A stretch of 64,000 nucleotides of DNA, from NCBI GenBank assembly GCA_021772135.1, contig JADYXQ010000074.1, positions 18,706 through 82,705 on the forward strand, given 5' to 3'. Shown in pieces: positions 7,871 to 15,999 of this stretch. Below the pieces are notes generated by a model. The model was given only the letters and a program-made list of their open reading frames with translations. It was not told the DNA's origin and did no database searches. The stretch's first letter is position 1; each line of letters opens with the position of its first letter. Origin of the DNA: Candidatus Obscuribacter sp. (lineage in GTDB: Bacteria; Cyanobacteriota; Vampirovibrionia; Obscuribacterales; Obscuribacteraceae). Made by a program: the position numbers and the translations under genes.

Positions 7871-10726
7871 TTAAGAGCTGCTCTCCGGCTTATTTTTAGC
7901 TTGCTTAGAAAGTTCTTTTACTCGCTCTAATAAAGCGTTGGCAATTTTTTCGGGATCATCTTTGCCATTGCCTTCCTTAGCCAGTTCAGGACCGCTGGCC
8001 GGTTTTCCGAAGATAACTCGAATTGGAACGAAACTGGGGAAATACTTTCCTGGTTCAAGAGCCTGCCGTGTGCCGTCTAAATAAACAGGCACCACCACTG
8101 TGTCATTTTTTTCAAGCAGAAGGCCAATACCTTGTTTGAAAGGCAGCAATTTACCGGTCAAAGTGCGCTCCGCTTCTGGGAACCAGACCAGATTATTGCC
8201 CTGCTTCAAAACTGAAACTGAAAGGGCGAGGCTGGCAAAAATAGATTGCTTTGCTTCAATCGGAATGACGCGGGCGAGGCGACTGAGGAATGAGAAAACA
8301 GGATTGCCAAAGGCGATTCCTGTCCATCCTGCCCATTGGGTTCTTTTCACAACGGCCTCAGGCAGCGCGGCACAGATGGCGAAAGCATCAATGTAACTGG
8401 CATGGTTCGGTGTAAAGACACAATTTTTCAAATCGGCGATGTTTTCTAAACCAACCGCTTCAACTCTAAATGGGCTCATGACAGTCATGACGAAATGGTA
8501 AAGCACACTGGCTGCCGACACTTTCCAACCGGTCAATGGCATAAGAAATTCTTTTTGCTCATCACTTATATAGTGTTCAGGATCTTCAATCGGCGAAACG
8601 GCACCTTCACCGCCTTCAGCCGATGCCACCACTTCTGCCAGAAGCTCACGCACGGTGGTGACGCGCGAAATTGCTTCGCCGGTCAATTCCACACCAGTGT
8701 GTTCTACAAGTTCAAGGGTTAAGTGCATCCACTCAAGTGAGTCGATATTCAAATCTAATTGTGGACTGGTATCAAGGGTAATGTCTTGATCTGGAAAGCG
8801 TTTTTGTAGCCATTCCATGGTTGCTATAGCAGCCGGTTCTTCTAATAGAATTTGATCGTTAGAATCAAGGGCTGGAGCGTCTTTACCTTTGCCTTTCTTA
8901 GCACTCTTATTTTTTTTACCGTCTTTACCGTCTTCAGAAAGGGCTTGTTCGTAGCGATCTTTTAATTCATGTCTTTTTATTTTGCCCAGATTGGTGCGAG
9001 GCAACGTTTCATTGGTGATAGCAAAATTAGTGACGTGCAGGTACGAAGCGAGGCCGCCGGAAGCGACTTTCAGGGCGCTGGCGACTGCCGCTCTCGGGTC
9101 TTTATCGCCAATTTCTTTTTTGTCTGGCACCACCAGCGCTACCAGCTTATGATCTGCTTGCAATAGACCAATTTCGGCAATAGCAGGTTGTTTGGCAATA
9201 CGATCTTCTACGTCTTCAGGCTGAATCTTTTCTCCACCTTCCATGACAATAGTAGAAGAGGCCCGACCAATCACATGCAGGCTGCCGTTTTTAATTACGC
9301 CCAGATCGCCTGTTTTGAACCAACCGTCTTCGGTGAACACTTCTTTGTTCAGTTCAGGCAAATTTCGATAGCCAGAAAATACATTGGGGCCACTGACGGC
9401 AATCTCGCCGGCGCCTTTATCGAGTCTATCGTCTGGCTCTTTCAGAGGTTCGATGCGTACTTTTACTCTAGTAATCGATTGACCCACACCTTCCAGGTCG
9501 CGATCGCTGGGCATGCGGAAAGTAATCAGCGGGGCGGTTTCAGTCAGTCCATAACCGACGCCGATTTCCCAACCAAGAGCGCGCAGTTTGTAAGCCAGCT
9601 CGCTTGGCAGTGGAGCACCACCACAGGTGAATAGACGCAGCGTGGAGCTGAATTTTTTGCGTATGGGTGCCAGTAAGGTCTTGCCCGGCCGCACATTGAA
9701 CATTTGATCCATGACGATACAATATTCGAGCGTGGCATCGAAAGCAGCACCGACCAGCGGATTTTTATGCAACTTGGTTTCGATGGCCTGATAGAGCGAA
9801 CGCAACAAACGAGGCACACCGACTATTACTGTGGCTTTGCCGTCATTGATGGCTCGCATAATTTCAGGGCCGGTTAAAGAGCGCGGCAAAATAATCGTCA
9901 GCCCCATCAGCAGTGGTGCCATAAGGCCCGTGTTGAGCGGATAGACGTGAAACAGCGGCAGCGGCAGCAGCACACGGTCGCCCTGTTTAAGCAGATCGAT
10001 TTGTGAAATCACTTCGTCTAATTGCAAAAGCATGTTAGTGTGATTGAGGGGCACACCTTTAGGGGTGCCGGTGGTGCCCGAAGTATAGAACAATAAGGCA
10101 GTATCTTTAGGCTCCATGGGCGGATAAATAGCCGACGCCGCCTCAGCCTGAGGAGCAATTTTGTTCCAGCTCTCTTCAGTGTCAATTGAATCGAGGCGTA
10201 CTATATGATGTGCACTCTTTGCTTTGGCACCGCTTTTAGGCAAGACTTTGTCCAGGCGCTTATAGCCTTTTTCATCAGTAAAGATCCAGCCGGCCGCACT
10301 GTCATCGACAATATGTCTCAGTACATCGTCGTTCTGTTGCGAATCGACCGGCACCACTGTAGCTCCTGTATAAATCGTGGCTAAAGCACTGATGATCCAC
10401 GCACTGGAGTTGGGAGCAAAGAAAATCACGTTGTCGCCTTTATTAATGCCTCTGGTTAAAAGAGCAGCGGCGACTTCGCGAATTTGGCTGAGCAGAGTGC
10501 TGTAAGTGATGCTGGTGGAATTGTCTTTACCGTAGCTGACAATGGCAGTCTTAGCCACATGGGCGTCAAAACCATCAATCAAATCACGCAGGGTGCGGGT
10601 AGAAACGGCTTCGGTCGATGACGCAGCTGACCCGCTAACCGCTCTGGCATTACCGGCGGTATCAGATGACGAACTCGAGTCTACAACAGGTTTACTACCA
10701 TCCACGTGATCCGATTTGACAACCAT
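7871..10726 (-). CDS. Acyl-ligase / acyl carrier / acyltransferase fusion
   Basis: A three-domain lipid enzyme of 951 residues. Residues about 45-600 form an AMP-dependent acyl ligase: FYTSGTTGTPKGVPLNH at 213-229 is the phosphate-binding loop, and YGLTETAP, GWFKTGDLG and the adenylate-closing Lys region NLGKIKRHEL follow. A Lys-rich linker leads to a phosphopantetheine carrier domain with the attachment Ser near 663 (LNIDSLEWMHL). Residues about 735-930 are a PlsC-like acyltransferase with NHASYID at 774 and FPEAERT at 849 (usual FPEGTR, here Gly to Ala). The order resembles Aas plus an inserted carrier. It probably activates a fatty acid, loads its own carrier and transfers it to a lysolipid. 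First gene of the operon reading to 6062. Confidence 0.88.
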   Translation of the reverse strand: MVVKSDHVDGSKPVVDSSSSSDTAGNARAVSGSAASSTEAVSTRTLRDLIDGFDAHVAKTAIVSYGKDNSTSITYSTLLSQIREVAAALLTRGINKGDNVIFFAPNSSAWIISALATIYTGATVVPVDSQQNDDVLRHIVDDSAAGWIFTDEKGYKRLDKVLPKSGAKAKSAHHIVRLDSIDTEESWNKIAPQAEAASAIYPPMEPKDTALLFYTSGTTGTPKGVPLNHTNMLLQLDEVISQIDLLKQGDRVLLPLPLFHVYPLNTGLMAPLLMGLTIILPRSLTGPEIMRAINDGKATVIVGVPRLLRSLYQAIETKLHKNPLVGAAFDATLEYCIVMDQMFNVRPGKTLLAPIRKKFSSTLRLFTCGGAPLPSELAYKLRALGWEIGVGYGLTETAPLITFRMPSDRDLEGVGQSITRVKVRIEPLKEPDDRLDKGAGEIAVSGPNVFSGYRNLPELNKEVFTEDGWFKTGDLGVIKNGSLHVIGRASSTIVMEGGEKIQPEDVEDRIAKQPAIAEIGLLQADHKLVALVVPDKKEIGDKDPRAAVASALKVASGGLASYLHVTNFAITNETLPRTNLGKIKRHELKDRYEQALSEDGKDGKKNKSAKKGKGKDAPALDSNDQILLEEPAAIATMEWLQKRFPDQDITLDTSPQLDLNIDSLEWMHLTLELVEHTGVELTGEAISRVTTVRELLAEVVASAEGGEGAVSPIEDPEHYISDEQKEFLMPLTGWKVSAASVLYHFVMTVMSPFRVEAVGLENIADLKNCVFTPNHASYIDAFAICAALPEAVVKRTQWAGWTGIAFGNPVFSFLSRLARVIPIEAKQSIFASLALSVSVLKQGNNLVWFPEAERTLTGKLLPFKQGIGLLLEKNDTVVVPVYLDGTRQALEPGKYFPSFVPIRVIFGKPASGPELAKEGNGKDDPEKIANALLERVKELSKQAKNKPESSS

Positions 10727-10797
10727 AACTCACACCCACATCCATCGCAGTTTTTACCTTGGGGTTTCCTGGGCTAATTATATTATTTCATCCCCGA

Positions 10798-11919
10798 TTA
10801 ATCAGCCTTTACTTCTACCGGCGCAGGGTCAACGATTTTGCTTGGTATTTCTACAACTGCGCGTCGGCCCTGTGATTTATCAAGAGCCAGAAGTTGGGCC
10901 TGCACTTTAGCCGCCACTGTATCGGCCGCTTTTTGTCCCACTTCGATACCGCGCCTCAATATCTCTTTGTCTTTAGTCAAACCAGGCACAAAGTCTACAT
11001 CAGGATAAATGAGAATATCGGAAGCGTGCGCCTGCTGCTTATCGGCATTGGCGAGCATGATGTCCATCACTCGCATAATCAGCTGCTTTTTCGATTTAAA
11101 TTGCTTATTGGGAACAGGCTTGACGGCAGTGTCGCATAGAGCGGCCACCACGATATCTGCACCCATGCTCTGAGCGATATTTGAAGGCAAATTAGCTTTC
11201 AGCCCACCGTCTACATAAAGTTTCGAATCAATCATCACTGGGCGATAGAGAGTGGGCACGCAGTTGCTGGCCAGAACCGACCGCGGCAGATCGCCTTTGG
11301 TCAGCACAGTGGTCTCGCCGTCGGTCAAATTAGTCACCACTGCTGCAAAAGGAATTTTCAGTTCGGCAAATGTTGCAGGCAGCTTTTTTTGTAAAAGCTT
11401 TAAATAACCGCCGCCGCTGGTAATTCCCGCGTAAGGGCGGCCTTTGAATAAATAGAGCACCGGTTTGATTGGCCGGGTGACTATGCTCAATATCGCACCT
11501 TTGAGCATGGCGTCTTGCATGGTGTCATCGAGAAAAAGCTTTTCAATGTCGTCGACAGAAACGCCGGCGCAATAAAGTGCACCAACGGTGGAGCCCATAC
11601 TGGTGCCGACAATGCCGTCAATTTTAATGCCATGCTTTTCAAAGCTGCGCAGAACGCCAATTTCGGCTACAGCTTTGCAGCCGCCCCCTGATAAAGCAAG
11701 AATCAAGCGGGGTAATTTTTCAACGAAAGGCTCTTTGCTTTCGGAATCTACCTTCGCTGTCGGCGACAGAGCTTCGGCATCGCGATTAACAGCACCGTGC
11801 TGCACAGGATCGGCAACAGTGGCAGTACCTTCGGTTACTTCAGCGGCCGATGAAGGCAATGCGCTCAGAATAAGAGCAAAACAAGTTGAGAGCGCCAGAA
11901 GGACTTTGCCGGAATACAT
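10798..11919 (-). CDS. Patatin-like phospholipase, exported
   Basis: Patatin-family Ser-Asp lipid hydrolase. The oxyanion loop LALSGGGCKAVAEIGVL begins near residue 76, the nucleophile elbow GTSMG is at 105-109 and the catalytic Asp is in YVDGGLKANLPSN near 237. The pattern matches RssA/YjjU-type bacterial patatins, which attack phospholipid acyl chains. I chose the ATG at 11919 because it gives a signal peptide (MYSGKVLLALSTCFALILSA, cleaved after SAA) and has AGAGG nine bases upstream. The frame runs open to 12021. About 70 bp upstream of the acyl-ligase fusion on the same strand, so lipid hydrolysis and re-acylation genes sit together. Confidence 0.88.
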   Translation of the reverse strand: MYSGKVLLALSTCFALILSALPSSAAEVTEGTATVADPVQHGAVNRDAEALSPTAKVDSESKEPFVEKLPRLILALSGGGCKAVAEIGVLRSFEKHGIKIDGIVGTSMGSTVGALYCAGVSVDDIEKLFLDDTMQDAMLKGAILSIVTRPIKPVLYLFKGRPYAGITSGGGYLKLLQKKLPATFAELKIPFAAVVTNLTDGETTVLTKGDLPRSVLASNCVPTLYRPVMIDSKLYVDGGLKANLPSNIAQSMGADIVVAALCDTAVKPVPNKQFKSKKQLIMRVMDIMLANADKQQAHASDILIYPDVDFVPGLTKDKEILRRGIEVGQKAADTVAAKVQAQLLALDKSQGRRAVVEIPSKIVDPAPVEVKAD

Positions 11920-12103
11920 TTGATCAAACCTCTGTGTTATTGCAGAATACCAGGCAAAGTACCGCTTGTTTACTTTGAGCTGCAGACTGCCAGGGCCGTT
12001 GTTTGGTTCCTCCGGCAGCAAATAAAGTTAACCTCAGTCAAAGCATCTGGAATGTTGCGGCGCCAGTGCTCATAATGCTTACATTCAAATTACAGGTTAG
12101 ATT

Positions 12104-12652
12104 ATGCGCACTAAAAGTCTGGGTATTTTGCTCTTATCGGCCGCTTTTGCAATAAGCGTAACAGCCTGCAATCAAGCCTCCAGCGAATTGTCAAATGCCA
12201 CTTCGTCGCCGGTTGGCGCAGAACAAAGCAGATGGAAGAAACTGACCACCGAAGGCGACGCCGCCCTCAAGGCCGGTGACAAAGCTACCGCCGAAGCTAA
12301 ATACAAAGAAGCGATTGAAACCGCTAAAGGCCTCACTGCCGATTCACCTGCTCATGCAGCAGCTGTTGCCAATCTTGCCAATTTTTACTATGCACAGGGT
12401 GACGGCGCTCAAGCCAATCGACTATACAGCCAGAGCCTGGCAATGCACGAAAAAGCACTGGGTTTGATGCATGTCGACCTGGTGGCCGATCTTGTTGGTC
12501 TAGCTCAAGTCTACGTGGCAGAGAAAAAATACGACCAGGCGCAAGCGAGTTATGAGCGGGCCATCAACATTTCTAAGCAGGCAAACAAACCCACGGTAGA
12601 TCTGGAAAGCGAACTGGCGACAGTAAAAGAGCTTTCAGCCAAAAACAAATAA
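12104..12652 (+). CDS. TPR lipoprotein
   Basis: The N-terminus (MRTKSLGILLLSAAFAISVTAC) ends in a lipobox with Cys22, so the protein should be lipid-anchored. Residues about 45-180 carry TPR repeats: WKKLTTEGDAALKAGDKATA, AAVANLANFYYAQGDGAQAN and DLVGLAQVYVAEKKYDQAQA, three copies in tandem. TPR arrays mediate protein contacts; no partner is evident. It converges with a small gene on the other strand whose stop is immediately adjacent (12653). Confidence 0.8.
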   Translation: MRTKSLGILLLSAAFAISVTACNQASSELSNATSSPVGAEQSRWKKLTTEGDAALKAGDKATAEAKYKEAIETAKGLTADSPAHAAAVANLANFYYAQGDGAQANRLYSQSLAMHEKALGLMHVDLVADLVGLAQVYVAEKKYDQAQASYERAINISKQANKPTVDLESELATVKELSAKNK

Positions 12653-12955
12653 TCAGTCTAAATTGGCCATGGGGTCAATTTCAAAATTGCTGCTGTTGCC
12701 ACGCATCTCATGCGGCTTAAGAATCTGCTGCCGCACATAATTGTCTGGATTGCTTGACCAGCGCACGGCGACTTCGCGCACAGTAGTGGTCTGGCGGCTG
12801 ATACTGTCTATCAGATTGGCCTCAGTTTCTTTGCTGCGTGACTCCATTTTCTTCAACCTGGCCAGGGGGCAAGACTCTGGCACCTCCGGCTGAGGTGAGA
12901 CCAGTTTGTCTTTGAGTTTGGTGAGAAATTCCGCCACAGCATTGATTTTATTCAT
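12653..12955 (-). CDS. Small conserved-looking hypothetical protein
   Basis: Not recognised. It encodes 100 residues, soluble, charged and mostly helical. The middle of the protein (SISRQTTTVREVAVRWSSNP followed by DNYVRQQILKPHEMRGN) looks like a helix-rich binding segment. No signal peptide or membrane helix. Its stop abuts the stop of the TPR lipoprotein on the other strand, a compact convergent arrangement with no terminator between them. The intergenic stretch upstream to 13106 (150 bp) shows no gene. Confidence 0.5.
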   Translation of the reverse strand: MNKINAVAEFLTKLKDKLVSPQPEVPESCPLARLKKMESRSKETEANLIDSISRQTTTVREVAVRWSSNPDNYVRQQILKPHEMRGNSSNFEIDPMANLD

Positions 12956-13106
12956 TGAACTACCGCATTGCCTCTTCGCCTAGGCTAGCTCATCGGAACC
13001 TTGCCAAAATATAGGTTGGACCATAATTCTGTATAGGGAAGACTATAGTTGACCTAAAAAGCAAAGAGGGTTGGAGTTCAATGGCAGCTGGCCAGTGGCC
13101 CAGGCA

Positions 13107-13637
13107 TTATTTCCAGGAATATTCCGTAATCATTCCGTCGCGATAAATGACACGACCGCCGGTGGGGTCATCCCCGGCTTGAACAGGTCGCACATGACCA
13201 TGACCAGGTCTGGAGGCAATCTGGCGGTTACGTTTTCTGCCATGCCTGACTGCGGTTTTAAGTTTCGCCGAGCCGGTGGAAGCAGATATTGATTTAGAGC
13301 CGGACTTCAAAGCTTTATCAGCGGCCAGTTCAGAATTTTCGACACTGGTACCACCAGCACCACCAGTCATACCGCCAAAAGGCAAGTATTTTTGTACTGG
13401 AGAAAGAATTTTTTGCACGCCGCTTACGGCTTCAGGTGGCATCTTTACCAACTGATCAAAAATGTAGAAAGCACCAAAAGCAAGGGCGCCCAGTATGGCC
13501 AGTGCAATGCCACCACGAATGGAATAATGCATCGCTTCTCTGGTGAAAGAAGCGCGCGCAATCTGCCATCCGTCTTCTTCGGCCAGTGGCTTTACCATTT
13601 CTTCTTCAGTTACTTCAGGCATTTCCGTATAAATCAC
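13107..13637 (-). CDS. Single-pass membrane protein of unknown function
   Basis: Not recognised. The 176-residue product has an acidic N-terminus (MIYTEMPEVTEEEMVKPLAE), one strong transmembrane helix at about residues 42-62 (GIALAILGALAFGAFYIFDQ), then a Gly/Ser-rich and basic tail with GGMTGGAGGTS and KLKTAVRHGRKRNRQI. This predicts a cytoplasmic acidic head and a basic tail on the other side of the membrane, or the reverse. The 370 bp upstream contain several hairpins that may form a structured leader. Confidence 0.6.
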   Translation of the reverse strand: MIYTEMPEVTEEEMVKPLAEEDGWQIARASFTREAMHYSIRGGIALAILGALAFGAFYIFDQLVKMPPEAVSGVQKILSPVQKYLPFGGMTGGAGGTSVENSELAADKALKSGSKSISASTGSAKLKTAVRHGRKRNRQIASRPGHGHVRPVQAGDDPTGGRVIYRDGMITEYSWK

Positions 13638-13737
13638 GATTTCTTCCTGTAAATCAATTTCGATGTCAGTATGACTGAGGCGCAGTCAGGTTCCATTAGA
13701 GGCAGTTCACACTATCATGTTCAAGTTAAAGTGCTCC

Positions 13738-13764
13738 AGCCGTCCTTCGGGGCGGCTTTTCTTC
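13738..13764 (+). terminator. Orphan terminator with UUCG tetraloop
   Basis: AGCCGTCC-TTCG-GGGCGGCT forms an 8-bp stem (one G-T pair) closed by the very stable UUCG loop. On the plus strand it is followed by TTTCTTCTTTG, the form of an intrinsic terminator. No plus-strand gene ends within 1 kb upstream, so either a small RNA ends here or the hairpin has another role. Confidence 0.6.
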
Positions 13765-13768
13765 TTTG

Positions 13769-13818
13769 CCGGTACCCCGACAGAGATTTTTGCGCAAAAG
13801 TCTCTGTCGGGGTACCGG
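13769..13818. repeat. 18-bp perfect inverted repeat with palindromic loop
   Basis: CCGGTACCCCGACAGAGA at 13769-13786 is repeated in inverse at 13801-13818 without a mismatch. The 14 bases between them contain TTTTGCGCAAAA, itself self-complementary, so the whole 50 bp could fold as one almost continuous hairpin. It lies 11 bp past the UUCG hairpin. The origin could be a small mobile element, a double terminator or a protein-binding site. Confidence 0.8.
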
Positions 13819-14007
13819 TGATAAAGACAGACAAGGTAAAAGCTTGACAAGCCGCAGCTGATAAATACTGGCAGATGAGTTTTTGTTTACCTTAGCCAGG
13901 TTGGCGTTTGCCACCGGAATTGGGCATCTTTGCTAAGATAAAATTAGCACTTGGCATCCCCCTTTATCTGTCCTCAATTTTTTCCGTTGCCGGGGTAGTC
14001 TCTGTCT

Positions 14008-14655
14008 ATGGACCAGTTTACTGATTCCACAGAAGCATTTGGTTTCGATCATACTGATTCACTCGCCTTTATAAACGGCAGAGAAGCGCTTGAACAGGCG
14101 AACTATGGCGCTGCGGTACATAATTTCACCCTGTTAGTCGAAAGACATCCACTAGAAGCGCAGTATCGCTTTATGCGATCAAAAGCATTTTTGGGCCTGT
14201 GCGCCTTTGCGCTCTGCGTGCAAGATCTCAATCGCGCCATTGAGCTTGGCATGGCCCATCCTGAAGTAAAAGATTTGCTTGCCTGCGCCATAGGCGAGCA
14301 AGAAAAACGCGGCATTACCCAGGAATTTAAAACCGACTTTCTCGCGCTTGTGGCACTAAGACGCGATTATCGCTTGCGCTCTTTGATTTTGAGTGTTGAT
14401 GAATACCTGGCTGAAAGCAAATTTGACCTGGCTATCAAATCGCTAGATCTGGCAGAGAGACTGGTTGATCACACAGACCCTTCCTCTGACCTGAGCTTTA
14501 AATTGGGCAAGATGCGAGTGCGTGCTTGCTACGGCAGCAATCAAAAACTTGATGCCCTCAAAGTTATCGACTTCCATCTTAACCACGCTTATGCCATTGG
14601 TCGCGACGATCAGGTGCGGCAATTTAAATTGCTGCGCTCCCAAGCCTATTCGTAG
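14008..14655 (+). CDS. TPR-containing cytoplasmic protein
   Basis: The 215-residue protein has no signal peptide. Helical pairs with TPR character occur at about residues 20-90 (ALEQANYGAAVHNFTLLVER, FMRSKAFLGLCAFALCVQDL) and 130-205 (DEYLAESKFDLAIKSLDLAE, LDALKVIDFHLNHAYAIG). It is probably a protein-interaction scaffold. The gene is followed after 74 bp by an exported protein on the same strand. The start ATG has GGGG twelve bases upstream, which is far, so the start is only moderately certain. Confidence 0.65.
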   Translation: MDQFTDSTEAFGFDHTDSLAFINGREALEQANYGAAVHNFTLLVERHPLEAQYRFMRSKAFLGLCAFALCVQDLNRAIELGMAHPEVKDLLACAIGEQEKRGITQEFKTDFLALVALRRDYRLRSLILSVDEYLAESKFDLAIKSLDLAERLVDHTDPSSDLSFKLGKMRVRACYGSNQKLDALKVIDFHLNHAYAIGRDDQVRQFKLLRSQAYS

Positions 14656-14729
14656 ATTACTTAAACAACTCACCTTTATCGCACCGGTGCGCTCTAGTAA
14701 TATTCAGTGATAATCTCTGGAGTACTCTG

Positions 14730-15848
14730 ATGCGCGCCTCTTTCATTTTGCTTGCACTGGCGTCTTTCATTTTGAGCGGTAGTCATAATCGGGCACAGGC
14801 TGAGGCGCAGGGTCAATCTCAGAGTCAAGCAAAGATCCCTGTGGCAAAACCAGCCGCTAGCCAACAAAAGAGCAGCGATAATACCGCAGTAACAGCTGAA
14901 ATTAGAGTCTACGAAACCAAATATTTCGAGCGCCATTTTGAAGGCGAGACCATCGACAAGCGCCTTGACCGTCTGGAGAATTTCATTTTTGGCGCCACCA
15001 ATTCGGGCAGCGCCAATAGCCGTACGGCACAAATTGTTGCCGCTGTGGGCGTGCCCACCGTGGTAGCAACAGCTCAAAACACTGCCGCCCCGGGCAAAAG
15101 TGCCAAAGACGTACCGGCGGCCGGCTATAGCCGTGGGTCATATAATGATTCGTCTTCATCAGCGTCTACAGATTGGTCCAGTCAGTCACCAGGCAGTTAC
15201 CCCCGAGTAACAGCCCTGGAAAGCGAGATTCTCGGCCAGACCTACGCCACCCAGCCACTGATCGCCAGGCTAAATCGCATGGAATTGAAAGTTTTTGGCA
15301 ATCCCTCGCACAGCGATGATCTCTCAGCTCGGACAGACGCTCTTGATCAATATGCTCAAGTTAAACTTCACATCAAACCGCAAGCTGCCCTGGCAGTTAA
15401 TCCGCAGATGGAGGGCAGCCGAAGCGGACCAGCGGCCACAGGCAACTCTATCAATGACGCCAATCCCTTTGTGCGCAGTTTGCGCAGTATGGCCGGCGGG
15501 CCGGCGCCCATGAATCCTATGGCGATGACCAGCCCCGGGGGCAGCTACGATGTCGACGATGATGACCCGGCCGCGGCCGCCCGCAAAAAAATGATCGAAC
15601 AGCAACTGGCGGATGCAGCCAGACCGAATGCCCCTTCGGCCCACGAGCGCACCCTTTCACGAGTGGCCTGGTGCGAAATGCAACTGTTCGGCAAATCGTA
15701 TCCTCAGATGCATCTGTTGCAAAGGCTGCACCAGCTCAACAGCGAACTGTTTCCTACCGACAAAGAAAAAGACATTCAGCTGATGGATCGCATCGACGTC
15801 ATTGTGCGCGCCGTGGTTTTAAGAAAACACCCACCCCAGGCTGCCTGA
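14730..15848 (+). CDS. Exported protein with repeated RL-x-RLE-FG motifs
   Basis: A signal peptide (MRASFILLALASFILSGSHN, cleaved near QAEA) is followed by Gln/Ala/Ser-rich linker. Three related segments can be aligned: YFERHFEGETIDKRLDRLEN-FIFG near residue 67, ALESEILGQTYATQPLIARL-NRMELKVFG near 163, and VAWCEMQLFGKSYPQMHLLQ-RLHQLNSELFP near 312. The shared pattern is a short Leu-Glu-rich helix ending in FG, then Y/F, then RL-x-RLE. I recall such repeats in exported proteins of cyanobacteria and Obscuribacter-like genomes, without known function. The ribosome site is GGAG seven bases before the ATG. Confidence 0.7.
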   Translation: MRASFILLALASFILSGSHNRAQAEAQGQSQSQAKIPVAKPAASQQKSSDNTAVTAEIRVYETKYFERHFEGETIDKRLDRLENFIFGATNSGSANSRTAQIVAAVGVPTVVATAQNTAAPGKSAKDVPAAGYSRGSYNDSSSSASTDWSSQSPGSYPRVTALESEILGQTYATQPLIARLNRMELKVFGNPSHSDDLSARTDALDQYAQVKLHIKPQAALAVNPQMEGSRSGPAATGNSINDANPFVRSLRSMAGGPAPMNPMAMTSPGGSYDVDDDDPAAAARKKMIEQQLADAARPNAPSAHERTLSRVAWCEMQLFGKSYPQMHLLQRLHQLNSELFPTDKEKDIQLMDRIDVIVRAVVLRKHPPQAA

Positions 15849-15999
15849 CCCCCTAAGAACAGCATAACACTTGACAACCGGGCCCCTCTTTTAGAGCTTA
15901 AATCAGGCGCCAGTGGCTTGACTGCCGACTTTTTTTTGCCAATTTCTGTCCAGAAAAAGCCTTGCCCGGGTATATAAAAATGTAGATTGTGAGGGCGGG

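Larger units (their letters stand above)
13638..14007. other. 370-bp intergenic region rich in hairpins
   Basis: No gene is convincing here. The region between two divergent genes holds three secondary structures: a small hairpin TGACTG/CAGTCA at 13672-13688, a UUCG-loop hairpin at 13738-13757 and a long palindrome at 13769-13818. Short ORFs on the minus strand across it are not supported by a ribosome site. Confidence 0.6.

Noticed and set aside
9188..9634. A 148-residue plus-strand frame in the acyl-ligase fusion
   Set aside because: Antisense to conserved adenylation-domain sequence.
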